A stretch of 64,000 nucleotides of DNA, from NCBI GenBank assembly GCA_032622095.1, contig CP136063.1:149041379-149105378 (forward strand), given 5' to 3'. Position numbers and translations under genes: made by a program. The notes below the pieces were generated by a model. It was not told the origin of the DNA and ran no database searches. It was given only the letters and a program-made list of their open reading frames with translations. Positions 38,601-50,600 of the stretch are shown here, in pieces. Positions within the stretch are counted from its first letter, which is position 1, and each line of letters starts with the position of its first letter. This DNA comes from Siphonodentalium dalli (taxonomy: Eukaryota > Mollusca > Scaphopoda > Gadilida > Siphonodentaliidae).

Positions 38601-41600
38601 TGTCCACACCCGATCGCACAGCGTAGTGCACCCACAACAACATACCTGAACAAGTGTTGTAATGGGGAAAGTCGGCATTTGCATTCGGATTTTATTCAGA
38701 AATCTCGAATGGGACTTGTTAGCCTGACAAACTTGGTATCGGACCGAGTTCTGATTTCTGTCAGAATACCCTGACCAGGGTGCGATCCCCGGTCCGCTAG
38801 CACATGGCTGAGATTGTTACATTGAAGGTGATGCTCCGTTACGAGAATCAAACCATGAACAGAATTATAACACTTGTCCAATATCAATCTCTGTCAATTT
38901 ATTAAAGTAATAATGACACTACTGTTTTTACATTGATAAACCCAGATGTAAATTGTAATCAACTTTTAAGTTCAAATGTGACCAACACATCTGGATCAGT
39001 TGTATTGAACCATAAAACAACAAAGTATTATGAGAAAGAATGTTGTTCATAACATTATGATAGATAGCGTCAGTAGCGATGGTAATTATTGCTAAATAAA
39101 TGTCCACGCGTAAATAAATTCCCACGAAATTAGGAGACTTCCGGTAGCGAATCACGTGGCATTTATATCTGACAAATTATATCATACCTTATAGGTTCTA
39201 TAATAATTACATAGATGCATTGCTCATAATCTGTGCGCCTCGTAAGGCCTTGAAATGGCGGCTGATTATGGCGAAATGTCGATTTTCATATTCGCTAAAT
39301 TTTAAGTCCGCCGCCTTTTCGAAAACCCGGACAATTTGTATGTTTGAAGCGAAACGGTCCGTGAATTCGAAACAATAATTCTAAAAACTAACGCGTAGGC
39401 GACCAGTAATTATTGTATCGATAAATTGAATTTGTTGTCTAGTTGTTAAACGACAAATTCGGAAAAATACTCCCTTAGACTTCCGTTCGGTTCGTAGCAG
39501 AAAATAAACTGGCGAATTCAATCGGTTATATTGGGACTGCGCATGCATGACTAATCCGAGCAAGCCACTGAAGACCGCGAGCGATCGTAGGCGACCACAA
39601 AAAAGTTAACCCCTTTTCTACTATGGTTTACAAACGCAGGACATATATCCATATAGTTCAGTGTGAACGGCTTCCTTTAGCGGAAATATGTGTATTGTTA
39701 ATTTCCCCCTATATTGGGCTATCAAGATACCAAAGCACAACCAAAACGAAGTCTGATGATCCGAGATTTCCACCGGGAAAAAATTGGTAGAGAAGCATTT
39801 CTAGTGTCGTTCTATGCGGGATGTATAACATATCCGATATCCGCTTTGGGGAAACTTTGTTATCCAAGCTGGTGGCCATCATGGTTGTCTATATCACAGC
39901 AGTTCTCAAAATAATTCATTATACTATATATAGGAATTACGCAGTTGTACCAGTTTGTGTTAAATTAGATGAATATATAACAGACAATTCCAGTGTATAT
40001 GCATGTTTATAACAGAGTGGGAGAATCTCTTCTCTGCTAAATGAGATCATGACGTGTGCTGGGCCATTTTTGGCCATTTTCCAGTGGAATATTATAACGG
40101 GAATAGCACAAAATCATATAACTGACTGCATTGAAAGGCTATTATCAATCACAATCCTAGAAGATCATACACTGTTTCAAACTTCGATATACATTGGTTC
40201 TGATGCAGCAATATCTGAATAAAGGCCAACTGTTAATGTAATGAAGTAGGCCCATTATGGAGGTATAACACGTCCAGCAGTCAAGAAGTTAACTTACTTG
40301 GCTCAGGAGGCAATGGCGTTGTATAAGTTGGTCCACCAGGGTTTTCATGGCAGATAACTCCTGCATCTTCTGCATGAACACAGTTTGTCATTCCACATAC
40401 CGAAGATGGACAGTCTCTTACGGACTCCTCCTGACCGACACAGGCTGCATCGTCTAACCATATGGGTCCCACACCATTACCATAGGCACCATCTGGCACA
40501 GCAACTCCATATACTTACCTAACTTATATCAGATCTCTACCAGGAACATCCACACAAAGTTTCAGGTAGATAGTGCATTTACAACATTACTAACATCAGG
40601 CATTTAGGTGTCTATAATATAGCAGAAACCATCCTGGGAGCTCAGGGTATAGAGCCCACTCGGTGCAGGGCGCCAGTGGTCAAAGGGTTAAAGGTGATTT
40701 TACCTGAATTTCACACTGATTTATTTTCAAAGATTTACTGACTGTTGCATTACCTAAGTTTGACTTACCAACATTATTTGTGGTAGCTGAGGTAATTGTG
40801 TCCGTCCCTGATCCTGTTTCAACCTCACATGTAACTCCTACATCCTCTGCATGCAAGCAGTCTGTTTGACCCCAGGCATCATGTTCACACTGTGAAATGT
40901 CTGTCTCATTCCCAATGCAGTTAACACTGTCGAGATGAATCAGCCCAACACCTTGTTCGAATGTCGCTTCATGGTGAGCAGTCCCTCCACTAGAATTAAA
41001 GAGAATTTTAGTTAGTTGATGATTTTGAATTTAATTCAGGGAGTTCTGGTAAAGAAGAGGAGATGAACATCAATCTCAATTGGAGTTAACCAAGTTATTT
41101 TTATGATTTCTGACCCAAAACATTTCCAACTTCCAGAAACATGGATACTAGTGAGGTTCAGTCACATGTACGCATAACATGTAAAATGTACCATTGCTAA
41201 CAAAAGTCACCTTAATCAAGTGACCATTCTGCCTACATTTACTCGGTAGATCAATTTAGAAGTTTTGTGTCAAACGTGTAGCAAAGAGGATTTATCCAAT
41301 CTTCTGGTAACCGAGGAGAAGATAACTCAACTATTGTAGACAAGCATTCATTATTCTCAGTTTCTACTGCAATGCAGTATGGCCAGCTAAATTCAGGATT
41401 TGATCACTATGCAAGATGACGATCATAAATCGTCTGCATCCTGGAACATAAATTAATTGCTTTTCTGTCACAGCAGTTTTTTTTTTTTGGCATCTTTTTG
41501 TCACCTATGTGCGAACGTGAGATCTTTTGTAGCGAGCAGCAAATGCTATTCAGGCAATATGAGAATAACATGTGTGTGTGTGAAAATATCATGTCTTGAT

Positions 41601-44600
41601 TGAAGCCAATTAAGCATATCAGCCGTGGCACTGTGGAAGTTTATCTCTACCATTGGATTATTATTAACACGTTCTGCTAGAAGTTGGGCCGATATTTCAA
41701 AACGTGTAGCTTTGGCACCATAAAATCACATGACTTGTCCCACAAAGTGCATATACATAGCACTACCATAGTAACACAGGTTACAAGTTACAAGCATGTA
41801 TGGCTGAAACTGGCTACTGTCTTGGTTTTTAACTCTTTCATGATGGGAGCTGCGCTGGTGCAGCATTAAAGATCCTGCCAGTGCATTCTCTTATATATAG
41901 GAGTCTTCCATAGGGAGCCTCGCATATATAAGAGAATGCACTGGCTTACAAGGTCAAGGTAAAGATTGTTATGACAACGTATTCTCTTATATAGGCAAGG
42001 CTCCCAATGGGAGACTGGCATATGTAAGAGAATGCTTTGGCACAGGTTTTCGCAAACATTCAGGAAGCTCCAGTCATGGAAGGGTTAATATTAATAAAGG
42101 TCTCTAACTTTATATATTAAAATATTTTTAAAGTAAATTGGTCCACACCAGTGACAGAGGTGCAAACATCCTGGTGACAGTCAAGAATGTTAACACAGCA
42201 GTATATAGTTAACCCTTTCATGACAGGAGCTTATATCTCCGATATGGATCCTCACATATATAAGAGAATGCACTGGCTTACAAGGTCAAGATGAATATTG
42301 TTAGGCCGATGCATATGGGAGACTCGCACTTATAAGAAAATACATTAATTGGCACAGGGTATTCAAAAAATTTCAGGAGGCTCCAGTCATAGAAGAGTTA
42401 ATCATCATAATGTTTAGATTTTTTTGGTTATCTATCTTGGGATCTGTTGTTTCATGTGCTTTTCCCCCACTTTTTTCACTTTTCCCACTTGATGCTCAAC
42501 AGAATATCAGTTGCCCTTAATCCTTTCAGTGCCAAGTCCGATTTTTGTATCAACCCACATTTCCTTGATCATTTTTCAAATTTATTGATTATAATAATGT
42601 GATACATTGATGGAAATGATCAAGGAAATATGGGTTGATACAAAAATCGGACTTGGCACTGAAAGGGTTAATCAATGGACCTTCCCGTAGTTGTCAATCA
42701 AATCATTTATTTAGGTGCATTGAAATTTTTTCACCTTAATTTTTATATCGTTGCATACTTTCAGTTCTAAATTATCTATTTTCGAACAACAATTTTGTTT
42801 TCAAATCCTAATGTAATTAAATTTCAATTCTGCAATAGTTTCAAAATTAAAGATGAAAAGCAAGTATGTTCTCGGGGGAGCCTCACATATATAAGCGAAT
42901 ACATTGGCCTAACAGTAATTACCTTGACCTTGTAAGTCAGTACATTCTCTTATATATGCGAGGCTCCCAAATGGGAGACCTACATATATAAGAGAATGCA
43001 CTGGCACAGAATCTTTAATGATGCACCAATGCAGCTCCCATCATGAAAGGGTTAAACTAATTTAAGCTATTTCTGCAGATGCCTTATCTCCTAGCAACCG
43101 TGAGCTCTCCCACTAAATGAATATGAGTAGAAACCTCCATTGCTTTTAATTAATGTTTCAGAGGAAAACATGCATGCACTATATTTTTCATTTAGACAGT
43201 GTATACATATTTCTTTGTGGTCTAGCTATCAGAATGTTTGATAGCCAAGAGGTGACCCTATTAACAGCAGTTTGTTTTTAGTTCTTTTCAGTCAATTCAA
43301 AGAGAGATATTTTCAATGATTTTAATACTTTATTTCTAATTTTATATGTTAATTATTATAAGCCAGACTTTTTATGAGTATAGTTCATCGCATCGAATGT
43401 CGCATCCTGATAGAACTGTCTCAATCTGTGTATCGATAACAAATAGCCGTAACATTGAACATTGATGTATCTTTAAAACTATTCTACACGGCATGTAATT
43501 AATTTGTGTGATTCTGTTAATTATAACACATAGGGTGCAACAAGAGCTTACAGATGGTGATCGAATCATGCAATTCACCAGGTATGCCAACACCAGATTA
43601 GATACCTTCCCTAAGTTGACAGTGATGATATACAGTAATGTTCTAAATAATCGAACCCTAAACCACAGCAGAATTATGGGAAATTTTTCAGGATTTAGTC
43701 GGAAATATGGCTGAGTGAGAGCTTTCCGATGAATGGCAGCAAGCCATATTTCCGACTAAATCCTGAAAAATTTCCCATAATTCTGCTGTGGTTAAAGGGT
43801 CATATACTTCGGGCATTACTTTAACACAATGGATAACTGGTGAAATGCAATGAAAATCCTGACTTTGCTAAAGAAGCAGCCACACATATTACATGATAAG
43901 TGTCATTCACCAACTGGAAAGACCTTTGCATCTCTATTTTCTCACCTATATCCAAGCATTCTGCAGATTACTGAAGCTTCGAAATTGCCAAACTTGTCAT
44001 CACAGACAGTCCCTCTCACACCATCCCGAATCAATTCCACGCGTCCCTGATGAGGTCCAATTAATCCATTAATCAGCTCGACCTCTACAGCTGAAGGAGT
44101 AATATCAAACAAGCATTGAAATTGAAAGGCAGACATAGTGTTCCATATGAGGCAGGCACAAGCCTGGATATAATTTTAATAGATTGTCGATATCTGACAA
44201 AATGACAGACACAAACCATTCAGTTTCTGACATTTGGAAAAGATGTCAGACATTTTCTTGCATGAATAATTAGCAAAAATAAATTGAGTATGTACTCCGT
44301 TCCAGGCAACCTGTCCCATTCCCATTAACTTGAAAAACTCTTATCCAAAAACTTTTCTTGAGAGCATAATTCATTAAAATGTTCAACCACTCCTGCGCAG
44401 CTCACTAACAAACTGAGCCAATCGCTCTTATCTGGACAAACATAGATTTGAGGAAGTATTGAATATCTTGAAATGTCAACTAGGCCTATATACTAGTTCA
44501 TATACAATCAAACTTCATTGAGTTGAATCTCTTGGGACCAATGGTTTATTTCAAGTAATCCAGTCTTTCGACTCATTTTGCCCCCTCCCAAAAGCAAGAC

Positions 44601-47600
44601 TTATATTGGTTGAAAACATGTCAAATTCAGAAATCCATCTGTTTGTTGATATGAGTTTGCCATTGCTAAACAGTTTTTGAAATGGAAATTTCTTGATAAA
44701 GATATATTTAATTATGTTTGATAAAACATTATTTAAAATGAAAAGGACATGTACATGTATACAATGCACTGTGCACATGCAAAGGAAGAAGTCGATATAT
44801 TAAAATGTTGAAATCAGGAATAAAATAATTATATAAATATTACCACATGGTACCTGATGAGATGTGTTCGATACAGATAAGAAAACAAAATTAATTGACA
44901 AACAAAGTGACTGCATGTGACAATCTAGATGTTTTAATTGATTTTAACAACCATGTGCAGTGTCCAGTATTACACCTGTCACCACGTCTGACATGGATAG
45001 TTCCCTTAGAAAATATTCAGATAATTATTTAAAACAAACGACCATAGCCGATTTTGAACTTATTATCTGGACATTTCCTTCTAAAAATTGGAATCCTTCG
45101 AGATCTGTACTTGTATTATCTGTTATCTGTGTATTTTCCTGAAAATCCAACCAGATGAATATATAACAGACAATTCGAGTGTATATGCATGTTTATAACA
45201 GAGTGGGAGAATCTCTTCTCTGCTAAATGAGATCATGACGTGTGCTGGGCCATTTTTGGCCATTTTCCAGTGGAATATTATAACGGGAATAGCACAAAAT
45301 CATATAACTGACTGCATTGAAAGGCTATTATCAATCACAATCCTAGAAGATCATACACTGTTTCAAACTTCGATATACATTGGTTCTGATGCAGCAATAT
45401 CTGAATAAAGGCCAACTGTTAATGTAATGAAGTAGGCCCATTATGGAGGTATAACACGTCCAGCAGTCAAGAAGTTAACTTACTTGGCTCAGGAGGCAAT
45501 GGCGTCGTAGTTGGTCCACCAGGGTTTTCATGGCAGATAACTCCTGCATCTTCTGCATGAACACAGTTTGTCATTCCCCATACCGAAGATGGACAGTCTC
45601 TTACTGACTCCTCCTGGCCGACACAGGCTGCATCGTCTAACCATATGGGTCCCACACCATTACCATAGGCACCATCTGGCACAGCAACTGCATATCTAAA
45701 GAGATATATTGAAGATGCTCTATCTCTATCTCACACGCAAGTCAAACATCTGGTACTGCACATATTCAAGCTAAAATGCTTTAAGAGATCATTTTTAGTG
45801 GCCAAATAAAAAAAAACATAGGGGCAGTTTACGACACATAACGTAACTGACATGCCATTGCTGGTACATCGAATTATAGGACAATGCATTTTTTCAACAA
45901 AATACATAATTTTTTTAATTATAAATAATTTTTCCTTAAGGGAAGCCCTCACTGAACTATATGGATTATATCTCCGGCCTTGTGTTATCAGGAGGGTTAA
46001 AATTTATTGCCAGTTTATTGCCTACTCTCGGTCAATCAGTGCTCAGATTAGCCACGCACGAATGCGCCCATGCAGTGTAACTCCTGCGTTCCGACAATCT
46101 ATTCTGGTCAGTTTTATTTCCGACTCAATCATGAGATTTGCGAGTCGCTGGGTTGGGAATGGCACCACCATGGGAGAGATCTATGCTAGTTCAGTTCAGG
46201 CTTCCCTTAAGGAAAAATTAATTATAATTTAACAAATTATATTTTTCCGCCAAGGAAAGCCCTCACTGAATTATATGGATTAAAATGCAAGCCCAGGAGA
46301 AGGCACGAGCAATGAATTTAATATCCAAATTTGATGGAAATGTACTCTTCCAAAACTGATTTCATGTAAATGTGATTTAGTCATGAATCAGCTATAATGT
46401 GTTATGTGAAAGAGCTCATACGTTTAAAGTCGCCGTCGCGAAGTTCATATTTTACCCATTTCCCCGCTTATTAGACCAACAGAGTCGTTCTGAGAACGAA
46501 ATTAATCGTCCCAAGATTAGCCGCTATCGATTAGCATTCCAGGAAACCCCCCTGGCATGCGCACAGCTGTAAACGCAAACTGCAGATTGGGTGTAATTTA
46601 TTTTTGACCCGTGACGTCATTAATCACCTTGCGGCATTAATTCTGTTGACATTGTGTTATCGAAATCGGTTTCTGCGTGGTTTTGTTTTAGTTCACAAAC
46701 ATGTTTCGTTTTCGTTGGAAATCGTGAATTCGGAATGTATTTATGTGTGTAATAAAATATTGAATAATACGACATGAATTATTTGCGTGGCCAACAGCTC
46801 CGGAGTAAATTCGTACATATTTGGACGAAGTTCGTGTGTCACTGTGACTGTCAGAATAGGACCACAGCAGATCATGCCATGAATCTCTACTCCCGTGCCG
46901 CTGGAGTAGGTATTCGTGGCATGATCTACATGTAGGTCCACGGGAACTTCGAAATTTATTAACTTTCAACCTATTGTTGATATGAAATGCATGGGATACG
47001 TGACCGCTTTCGCAGATTTCTGCTTTCAAGTCCCACAAGAAGAGTACGAATTACGTTTCTGGCTGAACTATCAGAAGGGCTTCTTGGGTGGCTATGCTGT
47101 CTACGTATCTGCATGTATCATCTTTGTGTAAATGATTTTAATATGATCAAACAGTGAAATACAGATCTATACAGTATACCATGGCTTCTTCCATTCGTTG
47201 AGTTGAAAAAGTAAATACTGGAGTGTTATTACGCTAAATAATATAATAATAAATTATCTATGTTCAGGGTAAACACACCAGCCCCTCCCAAAATGGGCCG
47301 CATCCTCAGCATTGTATGGGGTTCAAGTTTTTTTCTTCCAATTTTCCTCTGACTCATTCTTTTTTATTATAATATACAAAAATGTGACAACAATAACGAC
47401 CATAAAAAAAGCGTTTGCTTTAAAAATAGTGAACAAAAATCATTATTTTGTCATTTTATGCAGATTAGTTCCATACATCACCTTCTCAGGAGAAGTCTAT
47501 TTCTTGCCATTTCATGACTATAAAGCAAAATAATCAATAAAACCCCCAAGATGATTTTTTGTCATGTAGGTCCTGGACCTCTTCCCTTCCTAGCCTGGAT

Positions 47601-50600
47601 ATCTTACCCCCACCCAAATCCTGACTCAAACACCATTTTCTCGGAAGAAGTTAATTTCTCATTGTTTCGTGACTATATAAAGCAAAATAAGCAATAAAAC
47701 CATGATTTTTCTCAAGTAGGCGCTGGTTGGGGGGGGGGGGGGGGGGGGGGGGGCTACATCATGTTCTGGAATCTTTGTTTCATGACTTTATAAAGCAAAA
47801 TAAGCAATGAAACCATGAGACAATTTTTTGTCATGTAGGTGCTGGGTTGTGGGTAGCTATCCAGACCTGGACATTTGAAAGAATGAAATTAAAATAAAAA
47901 CAAATTTAAATCTCAAGTCATTTTTCTCGCCATTTCAGGATCAAATAATCAATTGTGTGATTAAAAAAATATGTCGCTTGGAAAAAAAAATATTTTAATA
48001 AAAAAAAAAAGAAGGGAATTATAAAAAAAAAAAAAAATTCTGGCAATTTCAGGATTAAACTATGAAAAGTGGGGGGAAATTTGTCACTTGAAAATAAAAA
48101 AAATTTAAATAAAAACAAAGTTAAATATCAAACAATTTGGCCATTCCAGAGTCAAACGTTATCAAATGAATGAAATTATTTTCAGTCATATATGGGAGAT
48201 GAAGATTAGGGAGATACATTGTAACAATAATCTATTAAGATTTCATTCATTTATTCATGCATTTCTCCAGCTCGGGCAAACGAAAGCCCCTGTAATTTCC
48301 ACCATCATTTGGGAAAGCATACTGAAATTACTGATGCCATTCACAACACACGATGGAAGAGGTCTGCAGTTATGCAAACCATGGTAGCCATAGCACCACC
48401 GAATAAACTGTCTATGCGATATGCCTGTATTTGTTGTGCAGAGGTCCATTAAACGGATGACTATACTGTTGCTGGTATCCTAACCATGCAACTTCAAGTA
48501 GCCATGGGTCCAGGCACACACTCCTGAAGGGGACAGTCTCTGTGATACACTCGAAGTGTCCTTCTTCCTATGAATTCGCTTTTGTCACTTCCTTTAGCTT
48601 GGTCTCAACTTTTTCAATCTCATGGCAACATCTGCACTCACAGGTACATTGTAGTCTCCATCACATACATAGGCTGCAACACCTGAAATGACAAGGGAAA
48701 TACATTTATTATGGAACAACTCAGAGTTAACATTCAATTCCTCAATTTTGTTGATGCAAACTTTGACAAATGTGTAACAAACTCGACATACAGTAATGCC
48801 CTAAATAATCGACCCCTTAACCACATCAGAATTATAGGTATAGTTTCAGGATTCAGTTTGAAATATGGCTTGTGGAAATTCATCGGAAAGCTCTCATGAA
48901 GGCAACAAGTCATATTTCGGACTAAATCCTGAAAAGTTACCCACAGTTCTGCTGTGGTTAAGGGGTTGAATGTTTAGGTCATTGCTGTATGTTCTGATGA
49001 ATGACAGTGGGCATGCGTCTGTCCGTCCACTTGTTCTCATGGATACATGCATCTTGGATAAGTTCCGCACAAATTTGTTATCAGAAGTTATACCTGCTGA
49101 ATTGTTTACCAGGTATCTATTTCATTATCCAGTTTTGTTAATATCCTGTTTTAAAGATTCACAGCTTATACTATAGTAGTTTGTTTACCTGGTGTACATG
49201 ATATCTCCCCCAGTGCATCCCCCCTTTTCACTATTTTCAGTCTGTCAAATGCTCACACCCACCGAGAATTCAACATACGACAAAATATAAATGTACATCC
49301 ACGTATTAATTTATTGCTTATTTATTTTTATGTTATAGTCATTAAATGGCGATAAATTAACATGTTACAAGTTGTTTGAGTCAGGGTTTGGGTGGAGAGG
49401 GGGGAATTAGATACCCAGGTCTGAATATCCCCCACACCCAGCATCTACATAAGAGTATATAAACAAAAATAAACTAATTATTTTATTGCTTATATTGCCC
49501 TATAATGCTATATATCCATTAAAATTTTGATTGAGTCAGGATTTGGGTTGGGAGAAATTACACAGGCCTGAATATCCCTCCCCCCCCAAAAAAAAGAAAC
49601 CAGCAGCTGCATATGAGACAAAAATATCTTATTATTTATATCACTTACATGTACCGGTATATCGCTTTATATAGTCATGAAATGGCGAGAAATTAAAATT
49701 AATCGAGAAAAATTTCATTGAGTGAGTTTGGGGTGGGAGGGGGGAATACCGAGGCCTGAGTATCTCTCGCCTTTTCATGAGTGTATGAAGCAAAATAAGC
49801 AACTTATAAAATAATAAATTCATTTTTGTCATAAGTAGCTGCTCGGTTGGGGAGTGGGGGCGATAATAAACCCGGGTATCTTTCTCCTGCCCCAAATACT
49901 GACTCAAACAACTTTTTCTTGGAAAGTTAATTTCTTTCCGTTTCATGACTATATATTCAGAAATAGCATACATTGGCATGTATAGACCAAGTCTTCTCAG
50001 TCCACAACAGCTTGGGAAATTGGTTGGGTTGATGCTGTTTTGGACCGAGAATCCGAGATACCTCCTGTTGCTCTTCTATACCAGTACCGTAACAGATTTT
50101 CATTCAAAAGACATACTACATGTACATGTATAGTACCCCGACAGTCATGTGAACCCATGAATATGATTAATCATCTCACTTGGACCACAATGAATCTGTC
50201 TTCAAAATGATATACAATGTACCATATACTGTTATAGAAAATATCCACACCAAGATATTATCTCGACTCTCTCGAGATTTCGAGAAAAGAATCTTGAGAT
50301 ATTAACATATTTTCTCGAGATCATACGGCAAGATCTCAAGAAAATATGCAGAGATCTCAAGATAATATCGCGAGATACTAGTAATATGTTCAGAGCTTGA
50401 GATGCGCATGTCAGGATCTCAAGATGTGTCGAGATAACAATTAACATGTTGAATATTCAACTTTCAAGACACTTTTTTTTGCTTGGACAATGTCACAAAT
50501 CAAGAGTTAGCTAATTTTTGGCAAATTATTATTTATTATTTTAGCCAGTGCAAACACTGTCTCTGATTGTCATAGTACTGATACTAATAGCTGAATCCAA

